DNA of 64,000 nucleotides from Nothophaeocryptopus gaeumannii (Eukaryota > Ascomycota > Dothideomycetes > Mycosphaerellales > Mycosphaerellaceae). Positions within the stretch are counted from its first letter, which is position 1; every line of letters begins with the position of its first letter. The stretch is taken from NCBI GenBank assembly GCA_031771865.1, contig JASISA010000007.1, forward strand, positions 434,001 to 498,000, given 5' to 3'. Below are positions 1 through 11,621 of the stretch, piece by piece. Under the pieces are notes generated by a model. That model ran no database searches, had not been told where the DNA came from, and saw nothing but the letters and a program-made list of their open reading frames with translations. The translations under genes and the position numbers were made by a program.

Positions 1-258
1 CTTGGGGCTGTCTTCTTTCCCTCGATCATCCCTCCACACCTCGTGCTTTGATAGATGTCACCGAGCTGTCATGTCGCATCGAAACGCTTTCTCTGGACCT
101 CTCGCTGAGTCTGGAGTCTTCGGAGCACTCGGAAATTGAGGCCCCGTATATCCTGGGCCGGATGTTTCCACTCTGGCACTGGTGACTCATGCTAATGGTT
201 ATGAATTCTTTCGAACTGTAGCTGCTTCATGACCTCGCAGTACTCGTTACGGGGACCA

Positions 259-342
259 GGCTGTGTGGCGCAGCGGTAGCGCGTCTAATTCCAGTATGAT
301 GGAGCATCCAGAAGGTCATCCGTTCAAATCGGGTCACGGGCA
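259..342 (+). tRNA. tRNA-Trp(CCA)-like gene with short intron, possibly degenerate
   Basis: The D-arm (stem GCGC, loop AGCGGTA) and T-arm (ATCCG / TTCAAAT / CGGGT) fold well and supply good A-box and B-box promoters. The anticodon region reads TTCCAG at 289-294, giving CCA (Trp), followed by about 12 extra bases. These contain TGG, which can pair with the anticodon as in intron-bearing precursors. The acceptor stem (GGCTGTG with CACGGGC) has one mismatch. The anticodon stem pairs only three of five positions (TCTAA against CCAGA). The body strongly resembles fungal tRNA-Trp as I remember it, but the imperfect stems mean it may be a diverged or decaying copy. Confidence 0.6.
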
Positions 343-375
343 GTCTCAGATGGGGTTGTGTCTGTGGACCTCATC

Positions 376-380
376 TTTTT
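376..380 (+). terminator. Pol III T-run terminator of the tRNA-Trp-like gene
   Basis: Five T residues lie 33 bases after the tRNA 3' end; this is a typical minimal RNA polymerase III stop signal. Confidence 0.45.
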
Positions 381-1078
381 GCTTCTGTTGCGCAGTGATG
401 ATTTTTGCGCGCAGGAAGCTTTGCACATGCAAATTTGACAGTTGAGGCTGAACGAGAATACAGTAATCAGGGTCCATGCGGATTGGCAGTCGCAAGCAAT
501 TCTCCTATACACAAGCTGACAACCTTTTTGCGGCTAGCGAGTGCATCCATGAGGTTCACATGGACCAGAACAAGCCTTCAACATCATCAACATGGCGGAG
601 TGCGCTTGGCTGGACCAATAATGCCCTCGTACCACTCCAGGTAAGGTCTGTTTGAGTTTTGACAGGGATGCTACCACACAGGGCAGCATATGCTGCATCA
701 GGCAAAGGTTATCGCGTTCACAGCACATAGCCTGTTTGGCGTCAGTAACCGCGACGTGTACCTCTTCCCGCCAACGCTCAGATGCCCTAACGATGAACAA
801 ATCGCCACGCGACCAGACTTCCTTTCCTGTCAACCACAGGGCTAATGATGGAGAGGCTGAGCTTTCTGATCCTGGTATGCCGCGCGGAAGACACTTCGAG
901 CATCCGCACATGGGAGCCCCTTGCAATCGTTAACTCTGAATATATACCGGCTTATCGCTGAGGTGTTCTCTCCAAACTGGGCAGTCCACCTATAAGGGAA
1001 GTCCTGCTTACCTTCATTATTAAGGTCGAAACGTACCTGACCATTCCACGGGAGTATCACATTGCATCACTATCGAAT
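381..1078. other. Intergenic, no supported gene; TATA element at 941-946
   Basis: Only short overlapping reading frames on both strands, none with recognisable protein character. TATATA at 941-946, 133 bases before the next start codon, is a plausible core promoter for the glycosyltransferase gene. Confidence 0.4.
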
Positions 1079-2261
1079 ATGCCTGGACCAAACCGAAATG
1101 CACCTCCAGCTCATCCATCTTCACGAGCTTGGCTTACGTTGATAACAAAAGCGTCATACCTACCTGGCCTTGCTGTACTGCTCGACTCCCTCTACAAGCA
1201 TGAATCAAAGCATCCCATCATCGTACAATACACTACAAGTCTGCCGGTGTGGGGGATCGAGTGCCTTGCGCACCTTTCCAGCGTCTACCCGCTGTGCCAT
1301 CCCCAGCAAGTCGATCCGATTGCACTTCCAAACGGTCTTGAGCCAGTCGCAGCTCGATTCCGAGATACCCTGACCAAGCTCCGAGCTTTCCAGCCACTTG
1401 ACGACCAGGATATTACAGCAATCGGGCTAGACAGAGCACCAGAGCAGATATGCTTTCTTGATGCAGACATCCTGATCCTTCGGAATCTGGACGATATCTT
1501 CGATATTCCCCGTCCCGGACCAGACTGGATCGCAACATGCCACGCCTGTGTATGCAACATCGATGGAGATCCCATGGCGCCTCCAGAATATTCCATCGAA
1601 AATTGCCCGTGTACACCGCTCGTTCATCCTGAGGGGCTGGACGCGCCGCTCGAAGCATTGGTGCCGAGGACCGAGGGTCAGAGGAAGACATATCGGCTGA
1701 TCAACTCTGGTGTCTTCGTCTGCACGCCTTCAAAGGAGCTCTGGGAGAGGATCGAGACGTTTAGAATGACTGATCCAAGAGTGAATACCTTCAAGTTTCC
1801 GGATCAGGACTTTCTTGTTGAGTTTTTCAAGGACCAATGGATACCTATTGGATGGCAGTATAATGCTATCAAGACACATAGATACTGGCACAAAGCTGCG
1901 TGGAGAGACGAAGAGGTGAGGGCTCTGCATTATATCATCGACAAGCCTTGGGAGAGAAGGACTGGAGAGGGCGAGACCGCCGGGTATCTTGAGCGTGATG
2001 GAGTGACGCATGGATGGTGGTGGAAGGCATTCGACCAGTGGAGGGAGAAGATGGAGAAGAACCAAAGTCCGGCTTCTCGTGAAGTTGTCGCTGCAGTCAA
2101 CAGGTATCTCTTGCATCAGTGCATCGGCTCTACAAATATACTGACGTGTAGCCAGATCTATGGACAATGCGGATTCTTCTCAGGTCGCAGTTGGTGGCAG
2201 AGAACTTCTTGCCAGACTCAAACGTGTAAGCAAGGATAGTGCACAAGAGGACAAGATGTAG
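1079..2261 (+). CDS. Family 8 glycosyltransferase (glycogenin/galactinol-synthase-like)
   Basis: Predicted nucleotide-sugar-dependent transferase of about 376 aa. The N-terminal half has the GT8 fold signature (LITKASYLPGLAVLLDSL), and a metal-binding DxD motif (FLDADILIL, Asp128-x-Asp130) follows. Further GT8 blocks are LINSGVFVC and FPDQDFLVEFF, then a late H-Y-x-x-x-KPW segment (HYIIDKPW) of the kind that contacts the sugar nucleotide. I infer one intron at 2104-2155 (GTATCT...CCAG, branch CTGAC). Splicing restores a charged C-terminus ending at the TAG of 2259-2261; reading through instead gives an atypical Cys/Trp-rich tail. No signal peptide, so probably cytosolic. The acceptor sugar cannot be told from sequence. 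Confidence 0.85.
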
Positions 2262-3023
2262 TTCAGCATGCAATGCTCGGTGTGTGAGGAGCTGGTTTAC
2301 ATGGCGTATAGATAGCGAGCCTCACTGAATAGATATGAATGTTTAGACGACAATGCATCATCTCTGTCATCGCCAAGCTCGGAACACGCGCCGAGACGAA
2401 ATGAAGCGAACCGCCACTGAAGGGACATCCGTCCTGCTTCGAAAGTGCTGAACCAAAACAGATCGGGTTAGACTTTTTCGTCAACATGCCACCAGCGCCT
2501 ACTCACGTTTTGAGCATAGAAGCGATGTGCCAATCGACGCCCTTAAGACTGGAATCGAGCAGGAAGTGATCAGGTTCTTCTGCTCTGGAACATCCGGCAG
2601 CGAGAGCCCAGAAGGAAGATGCAAACAAGCTCTCGATGGTTTACACAGTCATGTCGGAAGAACATGGCAAGCACAGTGAGACTGAAGTCGGGAGCTACGG
2701 TGTGTACAGCTGCCTTGCGACCGCAAACAATCGCGCAAGAGCTCTTGTTGCCTTTGGTATGTGCTCAAGCGTCGAAGCTCTGCCTTGCGAACTCGCTGAC
2801 TGTCATATGTGTGAGACTCGGAATACGGGTACGAAAGCCCAGGCAAGTGCTTTAGCCCGGGTTATCCATTTTCAGCATCATACATGAACGACAAATAAAC
2901 CACGACGGAGATGTGGGTCGAGGCGCAGGTTGTTGGTGATACCGTGGAAGAAGACGATGAGAGCGAAGATGAGGACGATGACGCATGAACCGGTGGCCGC
3001 CAGACTCCTTCTTCTTCTTCGGG
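2262..3023. other. Intergenic, no supported gene
   Basis: Short overlapping frames only. It holds the 3' ends of the two flanking convergent genes; nothing else recognised. Confidence 0.4.
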
Positions 3024-4286
3024 CTATTTTGACGTTCGGCTGACCTCGACGATACCTTCGCCTTCACCTCCTGGAGGCTGCCAGAACTTGGTAATGGAGA
3101 GGCCATCTACCTGGTGTACCACCCGCCTCCACATCTCCTCATCACGCTCCTGGCCTGAGTGCAACGCCAGCATGGTAATATCGAATCCAGCTTGGCTGCA
3201 AGATATGTCAGCAGATGCCACAGCGAAGTTATCATGAAGGACTAGAACTTACAGCAGCGAAGCATTGCGATTGGGAACAATCACCTCGTTGATGAAGATT
3301 CTGGAGCCCGGATCCATAGCATCTCTAAGATGGACGAGGATTCTGGCACAATCTTGATCTGGCCAGTCGTGCATGATCTTATGCAGAAAGTACACATCGA
3401 CTTTCTGTACAGGCTGTGCTTGGAAAAAGTCATGCGTGGACAGCTCGATCCTTGGGTCTAGCTCTGTACTGGCAGCGGCCCTCTGCGTGGTGCCTTCCTC
3501 AATGACCGTCGGCAGATCTTGCAGAACCAACTTTGCCTTCTGCCCAGGATACTTCGATGCCAACGCGAAGACGTCGTGGCCCAGTCCTCCTCCAACGTCG
3601 ACAAAACAGACGGGTTCGGCAGACCGGAACAATGTTTCTTCCGGGAACCACTCAGTCCAATGCGGCCGATCCTTCTGAACGCGCTGCATGAAGGTGTTGA
3701 GGCGAGACAGCTGGTGCGGCTCCTTGTTCACCCAATGGTCGAAAGTCGACGTGCCAACAATGCCTCGAGCGCGCTGGAAAGGTCCATCTTCGGCAGAGGC
3801 TGGCGCCTTGAACGAATTCATTTCCGCATATCGCATCATTTCAGCCATCGTACTCTGCGGCCCCATGATGTTATCAAAGACGAGAAGATAGCCTGCCGCC
3901 ATGCCTGGGTCAGCCATCTCCACTGTCAGCTCGTTGGCCCCATAAACGAAAGGTTCGGCTTCATCGACAAGGCCGACAGCTTGTACCAGACGGAGCATAC
4001 GAACGACGAAGTCTCTTCGCTGTTCGTTGCTCTGCTCATCTTGTGAAGAATCGTTATGTGGAAGCTTCTCTGCGATGGCCTCCGCGGACAGCGACTCGCC
4101 CCAAGAAGCAGCATCAGCAAGGCGTTTGAAGATGTCATGCTCAATGCATATCCGGATAGGAGCCAAAGCCGGAATACAATATATCAGATTGATTAAGAAA
4201 TCCGCTGGCTTCTTGAACTCCAACAGGCCTTGGCTTAGGTTCTGCTGGATCTGAGGGAACGATCTCCCGGTGTTTCTGTTCGCCAT
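3024..4286 (-). CDS. SAM-dependent O-methyltransferase (plant COMT / fungal OMT type)
   Basis: About 401 aa in two exons; intron 3196-3252 (GTAAGT...TTGCAG, phase 2). The N-terminal helical dimerisation region includes a winged-helix-like part (FVVRMLRLVQAVGLVDE). The SAM site is glycine-rich (FVDVGGGLGHD, residues 228-238), followed by VLQDLP and a post-motif catalytic His-Asp-Trp (MHDWPD, His306), the general base in this family. Such enzymes methylate hydroxyls of phenolics and polyketides. No other biosynthetic core gene is adjacent, so the substrate is unknown. It lies head-to-tail with the 7-TM gene 375 bases away on the same strand. Confidence 0.9.
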
Positions 4287-4661
4287 GGCCGCGCGTCGAT
4301 GGTGAGGTGGAAGTAAGCCTATCAGCTTAGTCGACGAAAGCGTCTCAAGAGTCAGTCACGGACATCCATATCGTGTTGACCCGGCTCACGTCTCCAGGGC
4401 GGAGGTGGCAGAGAGACGAGGTTTGAGGCCAAGCTCAGACAAGCAGTGATCGCTGAAAGCTGTGAACTGCCTGCTTAAGCTTCAAGCCCTGCCGTTCCAG
4501 CTGGAAGCATCCGAAATCCTTCAACTCGGAGTCTTCCGGAATCTGGGGCTCCTTTGGAATTGTCTCAAGATTCGCCTGCCCGGGTTCACGCCAGCAGCAG
4601 CTCTCGGTGCGAAGAGAGCAGGTATGCACTGGCCGAAGAATGCCTGTATTCATGCAGTGCA

Positions 4662-5844
4662 TCAATCCAGTGTCGAGGCTGAATGCGGTTCCGGCGTTGA
4701 GACCTCCTCGTTCCTGACTTCGATGGATGTCTGCAGCATGATCACGTCGCTGCGAAAACTGTTTGCCCTTTGGCGCTCACCACCACTTTCATGGCTGATC
4801 GAAGTGTAAGTTTGGCTGGTCTTCCCTCCATCGAAAGCTCGGTCATTGTAGGTCGATCGAGAGTGATCGCTCTTCCGCAGCTTGAAGGAGTCTGCATTGC
4901 TCTTCGACCGGGCGGTCAAAGTTTCATTTGGCATGAAGTTGAGACCGCCGGTCGATGTCTTCGCGAAAAAGATAGGCAGATTTGGCGCTAGGACCGTGAT
5001 GGTGACCATATTCAAATCAATTAGGAAGAGCATGTAAGCCAACACGCTGTCGAAAGTCCAGTCTCCGGCAAAGAAATACTCTGGTGTATACACCAGGCGA
5101 CATATGATCGCCACCTCGCAAAGAGGAACAAATGCGCTCATGCAAAGAGTCCATGAGACTTTTTGAGTGATGCGCGCATGTGTCCGCCAGATGATGAGCA
5201 GGAAAGCGCCTAGCTGCCCAACAACAATCGCAATGGAAATGGATCCGGAAGCCAGAATGAATGATCTCTGCGGGAAACGTCAGCTTGGTATATAAAACGG
5301 CAGCTCGACACTTACATCAGGTTCGTTCGAAGTCTCAAGATAGTACGCATTGGCTATGATGTTTGACAACGTCCAGAGCACGATGAATACCGAGAATGCA
5401 TCAATGCCCCTGTGGTATGCCTCGCTCCGAGCAGTCCTGCGTGCCAGCAAGTTGTACGAGAGCTTCACAATACAATGTGCAATGAAGAAGACGAAAAGGT
5501 TGCCCAGAAAGAGCTACGTCGCATTAGCACCCTGCTCTCCCAATTGCCGAGACCACACTCACCCTTCTCAACATTTCGGCTCTGGAATCAGACAAGTCTT
5601 CTAGATGCCTTCCAAAGCCATTGTGAACCATAACGCAGGCTAATGCGAAGAAGACCACATCCAGAATGGCACCAAAAAGCAGCAGCGGACTGTCGATGTG
5701 CAGCAGCGTCTTCGCCTGGTATCGATTATATCCAGCAATGAGCACCATCAGAATCGTCGCCGCGAGCATGATCGCTCCAACGAGCACAACCTTGGGCCCA
5801 TGATTATTGTCGTTGATGGCAGGTGTGTGAATGTCGGTCGGCAT
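4662..5844 (-). CDS. Seven-transmembrane rhodopsin-like fungal membrane protein
   Basis: Three exons (5844-5563, 5513-5316, 5267-4662) with clean GTGAGT/GTAAGT introns of 49 and 48 nt give a 361-aa protein. Hydrophobic segments appear in the order VVLVGAIMLAATILMVLIAG, LLLFGAILDVVFFALACVMV, LFLGNLFVFFIAHCIV, FSVFIVLWTLSNIIANAYY, FILASGSISIAIVVGQLGAF, LCMSAFVPLCEVAIICRLVY and LAYMLFLIDLNMVTITVL. A Ser/Thr/Glu-rich cytosolic tail of about 95 aa follows. The topology fits the fungal rhodopsin-domain/Pth11-like group of orphan plasma-membrane proteins, but I see no CFEM domain or retinal lysine. Start chosen at MPTDIHT; an in-frame ATG at 5982 would add 46 basic residues of low plausibility. Confidence 0.75.
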
Positions 5845-6736
5845 ATTGATGCACTGTCGAGGTCCGCGAGAGGTTCTCAGCTCATGTCGTTTTACTGTGG
5901 CCAAGATTCCCTCTCTCAAGAATGACAGCAGGTCCGTGGAAAGATGTTTTGTCAGAAGTGTTCTGGAAGGAAAGAGTCGCAAGACATGGTGTTGTTTGTC
6001 TGATCCTCGTCAGAGCCACACTGCAAGTGCCTTCATCAGCGCGATCTTACCTTCTTTGCCAAGTCGCTATCTGTTCGGACACACCACTCAGAAACGGAGG
6101 GCTGGTGATGAAGCTCACAGAGTCGGCGCCTGTGGAATTTGAGTTTGAACTCTCATCCTTTACGGTGATCGAACTTGAGCGGCCTACTCGCGGACATGTA
6201 AGAATCTTGAAGACCCGAAGACCGCCGAACGAACGATGTCTCCAAGGCTTGGAGTCTTCATCCTTTAATCCGGAGAAGAGATCCGACGAACACGAAGATG
6301 TGGGCGTTCTATATTCTTCTTAGCGGAGTCAAGAGCATTTCTCCAAGGAGGACTATCGAACCGGCGGTTTGGTTTAAGCTCGAACGATCGACGTCTTCGT
6401 TAACTGATCTGCAGCCGACAGCACGACTTGGGGACAAACTTCCGAACACGCCGCAAACACACATGCAGCCATAAGCACGTCGTCACGTACTCGAAAGCAA
6501 TGAAGCCGCATTGGTCAGAATACGACCTGACTTGCTCGACCATGCAAGGACGAACCATCAGTCGGTGACCATGTGCTATGCACCTTTTGCCACGTTTTGC
6601 AATCTTCCTACATGTTCGACAATTGCATCGCCTCGCGTGGTATCAATTGAAGCTGCTGGCGGCCTAGCCATACAGTGTGCGATCGAGGGAGGAGTCGTGG
6701 ACTATCAAGATTTGGCAAGCTGCAAAGCCGTCAAAT
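5845..6736. other. Divergent intergenic region between 7-TM and permease genes
   Basis: The upstream regions of both divergent genes. Short frames here look like noise. Confidence 0.4.
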
Positions 6737-8396
6737 ATGGACGCCATCGAGATGCGCTCCGGGAGCGCCAAAGAATGGGCGTCTTTCGAAGGACCACAGA
6801 AACAGTATCCTGAAGCACAGGCGGACACGAAGGATATGCAGAGGATGGGGAAAGAGCAGAAGTTCCGCGTGAGTCGACATTGCTCGAATAGGGCCCGGAG
6901 TGATGAATACTGATTAAACCCAGCGAAACTTCAAAGTCGTCTCCATTAGCTCCTTCTGTCTGGCAACGATGATGGGCTTCGTCTTCATTCCCATCAACAG
7001 TCCGTATGTAATCGAAGTTGCTGGAACCGGAGGCACGATCGTCATATACATCTGCAACTTCTTCGGCTTCCTCATGGTGGTCCTGAGCCTGGCAGAGATG
7101 TCCTCAATAGCACCCACGGCAGGAGGTCAATACCATTGGGTCTCTGAGTTTGGGCCTCGCTCACAACAAAAGTTCCTGAGCTACCTGTCCGGCTGGCTAT
7201 CCTCCTTGTCGTGGCTTGTCGGCGTTGCGAGCGCTATGTTCCTGGCGGGCAACCTGATACCGGCGCTGATCAGTCTGACAAACCCGAGCGTTGTGCCTCA
7301 TGCATGGCAGGGATATCTTTTCGTGGTTGCGATTTGCACGCTGTGCTTCACTATCAACGGCTTCCTCGCCCGGTACCTACCCCTGCTGGAGGGTTTCGTG
7401 CTCTGCTTCATGGTCTTGGCATTTGTCTCCATAGTGGTCGTGCTGTTGGTGCTTTCGCCAAAGCTGACCGGCTCAGAAGTCTTCCAGACCTTTACACCCT
7501 TAGACTCTCGTGGCACCCTGGAGATGCTCGCGAGTCAGGTCTTCATCTACTACTCGCTTCTGGGCTCGGACAGCACCGCCCACATGGCAGAAGAGACACA
7601 GCATGCTTCGATCGTCATCCCTAGGGCCATGATCGGAAGTTACGTGATCATGGGAATCGCAAACTTCATCATCCTCATCGCCTTCTGCTTCTGCTTTGTC
7701 GACCCTGAAGCAGCTTTCGCAACGACCACCGGATATCCGTTCCTGGAGGTATTCATCAACGCCACCGGATCAGTTCAGGGTGCTGTGACGCTGGTGAGCA
7801 TCCAGATCGTTCTGATCGTCCTCTCAGTGACCAACTTCATGGCGTCCACTTCGCGACAAGTATTCGCTTTTGCTCGAGACGATGGACTGCCCTTTGGAAA
7901 GCTTATCTCGAGGGTCAACAGCAGAACCGGATCTCCTATCAACTCCTTGATTGTGGTATTTCTCTTCGTCGTCCTCATCAGCCTGATCGGTCTGGGATCG
8001 ACAATCGCGTTCAATGCCATTGTATCGTTGCAGGGCTTGGCAATATCGGCGACCTACGAAGTTTCCCTCCTCTGCATGACCTGGCGCCGCTTGTTCGGGG
8101 AACGTCTACCACATGCTCCGTGGTCGCTGGGCAAATGGGAGCTGCCAATCAACATGTTGGGTGCCTTTTATGGCCTGTACCTCGTCTTCTACGCCATTCT
8201 GCCTCCGATATATCCAGTGACAACGGCAAACTTCAATTGGGCGCCTGTCATGTTTGGAGGGGTGATGACTCTTTCACTGCTGTACTATGTTGTATGGGCG
8301 CGAAAGAAGTACGAAGGACCCGTTGTGTACGTCGTCAAAGATGCATCCGGAGAGACCGAGCAGAGCATACCCGTCGCGAGGAGGCACGCACATTAG
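6737..8396 (+). CDS. APC-superfamily amino-acid/GABA/choline permease
   Basis: Two exons (6737-6868 and 6924-8396; intron GTGAGT...CCCAG) encode 534 aa. A hydrophilic N-terminus of about 50 aa precedes 12 predicted membrane spans. Diagnostic elements are the SLAEMSSIAPTAGGQYHW block after TM2 (the APC/GABA-permease signature), FLARYLPLLEGF, the HMAEETQHASIVIPRAM loop and SRQVFAFARDDGLPF. This is the layout of fungal GABA permease (UgaA/Uga4) and choline transporter (Hnm1) relatives; the exact substrate cannot be assigned. Start is the MDAIEM codon, which splices in frame to RNFKVVSISSF. Confidence 0.92.
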
Positions 8397-8866
8397 GGCA
8401 GGCACCAAACTATCTTTATGTTCAGCCGAGCGGAAACGTGCGGGTCGAACCAGCCTTGACAAGCATCTTCAAGCCTGAGAGCGTCTATGCCTTCATGGAG
8501 TCTGAAGAGGCCCAAGTGTGTAGAGACGCCACCGAACGGAATGCCCTGAGTGGTCAGTGAATACCACCCCATTCCGACTCCGTTCTTGGAATCCCATGCG
8601 CTTGCCCTCAGGGTCCCGATCCTTTCGGCAGCGTAAGGCTGAGTACATGTGGACATCACGATGTCTTCATGACAATCTATCTGGTCGCTGTAAGGAGGCG
8701 AAGCGATGTCAAAGACGGCGCCGTTGCCACGCGAGGACCTGGTCTGTTCCAATCCTGCTTCAATCGTGGCGCAATTGAGAGCCGACAGTTCAGGGCTTCC
8801 AGGCTTTGTCATACTCCATGTGACGAGAGAAATGACAAAACTGCCAGTGACCGCAATGGCACATAC

Positions 8867-8873
8867 TATAAAG
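8867..8873 (+). promoter_or_regulatory. TATA box of the ferritin-like gene
   Basis: TATAAAG lies 80 bases upstream of the ATG at 8953, the only good TATA match in the 550-base gap before this gene. Confidence 0.5.
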
Positions 8874-8952
8874 ATGCTTGTCTCGCGGGTTCGCTTGGAA
8901 GAATCACACCAGCACTCGATCATCGACAGCAACTCCACAAAATCCACCGACC

Positions 8953-10020
8953 ATGTTTGAACTTCGCAACACTGCGCTTCTCGCGCTCGCAACGTTTTCT
9001 CTCATCGACGCAGCTCCCACTGGACAGCTCGCCTCAGCTCCATCTCCATTGCCGCTTGCTGGCCAGTACGATGCCTACAACAACCAGAGCAGCAAAGCAC
9101 CTCCCTCCCCAGGAAACGTAACAGGTGCCACATTACCAACACTGAATGGCACCGCAGCGCCAGACGACCTTCTGTTTCAAAACCTCCTCGCAGCGGAGTG
9201 GATAATTTACAGTTTCTATCAACAGAATGTAGAAGCATTCAACACCACCTCGTTCACAAGTCTCGGCTTCCCAAATACCACCTACGATCACATCGTAGAA
9301 ATCCGGGACAACGAAGCTGGACACTTGGAGATCTTCTACAGTCAAATAAGCGATAACTCAATCAAGCCCGGACCATGCCGATACGACTACAACTTCGCCA
9401 ACTCCGCCGAAGAATGGCTCGCTCTCCAAGTCCTCATCGAAGTATCAAGCATGGCATTCCTCACAGGCTTGAGCATCGAAGCAAAAACCTCCCCAACGCG
9501 GGGAGCGCTCATGGCCATCGCCGAAGTCGAAACGAGACATAACACCTGGGCGCTGATTGATGTTTGGAACGCCAACCCATTCTCCGGACCAAGCGATACG
9601 ATGTACCCCTATCCCAACCAGATCCTGCAATTGACGAACCAATGGGTCGTCAATGGATCTTGTCCGGCGGATAATCCTCCCTACCCGTACCCCGATCAGA
9701 AGTTGCCAAATGTGGATTTCAATAAGACTGTTAGGAAGGGGAGACCGGGTGACGAGATACAATTCACTTTCCCGGATGTACAGCCGGTTTTTGAGAGTGG
9801 GAAGGACTATCATGCTGTGTTTATGCATGCATTGAGTAATATTCCTGTGCCGTTTGATACGACTACGATGAAGAGCACCATACCGGACGAGTTTGATCAG
9901 ATGAGAGGGATCGTTATTGGGGTTATTGCGGATGAGCCTGGTGCCCCGACGAAAGCCAGTGTGGTGGCTGGGCCGCTGATGTTGTTGGAGCAGCCCGTGG
10001 GATTGTCGGGGTTCAGTTAG
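8953..10020 (+). CDS. Secreted ferritin-like domain protein, Rds1 type
   Basis: Intronless, 355 aa, with a signal peptide (MFELRNTALLALATFSLIDA) and a Ser/Pro linker. A four-helix ferritin-like region holds the typical paired Glu/His positions (LLAAEWIIYSFYQQN, EIRDNEAGHLEIF, LIEVSSMAFLTGL, AIAEVETRHNTWA). A C-terminal beta-rich tail follows. The family includes fission yeast Rds1, reported as a nutrient/stress-responsive protein, and secreted homologues widespread in Dothideomycetes. Several N-x-S/T sites fit secretion. An ATG upstream at 8878 would lose the signal peptide, so 8953 is preferred. Confidence 0.85.
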   Translation: MFELRNTALLALATFSLIDAAPTGQLASAPSPLPLAGQYDAYNNQSSKAPPSPGNVTGATLPTLNGTAAPDDLLFQNLLAAEWIIYSFYQQNVEAFNTTSFTSLGFPNTTYDHIVEIRDNEAGHLEIFYSQISDNSIKPGPCRYDYNFANSAEEWLALQVLIEVSSMAFLTGLSIEAKTSPTRGALMAIAEVETRHNTWALIDVWNANPFSGPSDTMYPYPNQILQLTNQWVVNGSCPADNPPYPYPDQKLPNVDFNKTVRKGRPGDEIQFTFPDVQPVFESGKDYHAVFMHALSNIPVPFDTTTMKSTIPDEFDQMRGIVIGVIADEPGAPTKASVVAGPLMLLEQPVGLSGFS

Positions 10021-10508
10021 GTGTTGAGGATGCAGGATAAGATTACGATGTGACGAGATTTAGATCAATAGAACGTGTCTTCACCATATGCCAGCGTGAG
10101 TTCCAGCATGAAGGCTTTGAGTTTGGTCTTCTACATTAGCGTGGCCTTCGCTGCGTTCGGAAAGACACCGTTGCACTCTCCATGGTGCAGGGTGATCAGG
10201 AAAGAACCATTTCGTGGTTAGACTATTCATGATCGATCGGGATGGGCAGGGACTTGGGTAGATTGCATTTGGCTGCAGGGAATATTTCATCGGCGACTAC
10301 CCACCGGAACGCATACGATACAGCCGTAGCTTGCCAGGATGCCATTCTATCTTGCTTATGAGTCCACTTCGGGTGAAAGACTCGTGTCTTCCCATATCGG
10401 TGGCCTATTGAAGCCACACCCCTTTGATCGCTTGCAAAGACTGCAACACCAAAGCTTCCCGCACTATCATACATTCGAGCTCATTCACGCCTACACGGGC
10501 CGTGCTTG
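10021..10508. other. Intergenic, convergent 3' ends
   Basis: No supported gene; short frames only. Confidence 0.35.
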
Positions 10509-11181
10509 CTATTCGTAATCCGTCGATAGTCCTCCGAACACGACTGCAAATCCACCAAGGTCTGATCCGTGGGCATGCTCGTCACTGACTGGAAAAAGGA
10601 ACCACATCGTCTCGTCTTCTGATTCGCGCGGACAGTATGGCTTGTTAGCTCCGGGGTGCACGACATATTCCGGCTCAGCTTCCACAACACCGGTCCCTGT
10701 ATCGCTCTCGTTGTTCACGTCGGGCGGAGCTGTGATCTTGTAACACAGTGGAAAGACGATCCCAAAACCAATGCGTAAGGTCCCATGGCGAGCGAAAGGA
10801 ATGCCGGGGTCGGCTGTTGCATTGCGGAAGGTCTGCGCTTGTAGTAGTCGGAAGTCCTCGATCAAGTCGCCCAAGTCACTGTCCTCGTCAATAAGTTTGA
10901 TCACCACTTGGACTTCCAACTTGGATTCTGGAGCAACAAGCTTTGTAAGACTCTCCAAGATCTTTGCGATCTTTTGGACCATGTCTAGGTGAAGTCAGCA
11001 TCCGGCTATCTGGAACCTCAGAGAATTTAATGCTACCTTTGGAAGGCGTCCAGGCGCGCTCCACCGTCTCCTGCTCCGACTCATGAAAGACTTGGCCCAT
11101 GAACATAGCGCGTCTCTCGAGAGTTCCTTCTAGAAGCATTTCTCGCGGGACAGAGATCATGCAAGTCTTGAAGCGCTCCAT
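10509..11181 (-). CDS. Hypothetical protein, possibly downstream part of a 2EXR-like gene
   Basis: Two exons (11181-11037 and 10984-10509) joined by a 52-nt GTAGCA...CCTAG intron in clean phase give 206 aa. No domain recognised. The middle is acidic and helical (LVAPESKLEVQVVIKLIDED) and the C-terminus carries Gly/Glu-rich loops. Immediately upstream on the same strand (11389-11186) is a separate frame beginning with an LPRELRN motif. I could not find a splice joining the two in frame, so either the gene starts at 11181 or it is a frameshifted remnant of a longer 2EXR/F-box-like gene. Confidence 0.5.
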
Positions 11182-11185
11182 GATG

Positions 11186-11389
11186 TCACTCGGTACGCCG
11201 TGTCTTCATTCCACATCGTCCAAGTCGCTTTCTTGAGCTTGGCTTGGTCGCCATGCAATCACCATGGAGGTAATCGTAAATGATGTTTCGAAGCTCGCGC
11301 GGAAGCTCCAGCAGGTAGCAAGGCCCGTCCAGTGCGGGTGTTGTAGTTGTAGTGGGCATGGGCATGGGCGCCGTGGCGGTGGCAGCCAT
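11186..11389 (-). pseudogene. 2EXR/F-box-like N-terminal exon, unjoined
   Basis: The frame starts at 11389 with an Ala/Pro/Thr-rich leader and contains LLELPRELRNIIYDYL, the signature beginning of fungal 2EXR/F-box-like proteins, about 20 residues in. It ends at a stop before the next frame on the same strand. It may be the true first exon of the 10509-11181 gene, separated by a frameshift or an intron I could not place. Confidence 0.35.
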
Positions 11390-11621
11390 AGTGGCGAGAT
11401 GGTCATGAGCGCTGTTGCACGCGATGCCGAAGGACGCGACGCGAAGACTGCAGGTGACGAAAGAGCTACCGGACGACGCACAGACGCCAAGCCGTTCGCG
11501 CTTCGGATAAGGCAAGCTTCCACGTGAAAACCGGCGGCTCGCGAACTCTATTCTTCACCTTCACCTCACTTCTCCAATTCAGCATCACCAACAACTTCGC
11601 AAATTCAACACTCAAAGCTTC

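Noticed and set aside
8393..8992. 199-aa minus-strand frame with a hydrophobic segment
   Set aside because: It covers the TATA box and signal-peptide start of the ferritin-like gene, has no domain, and its composition looks like an antisense shadow.
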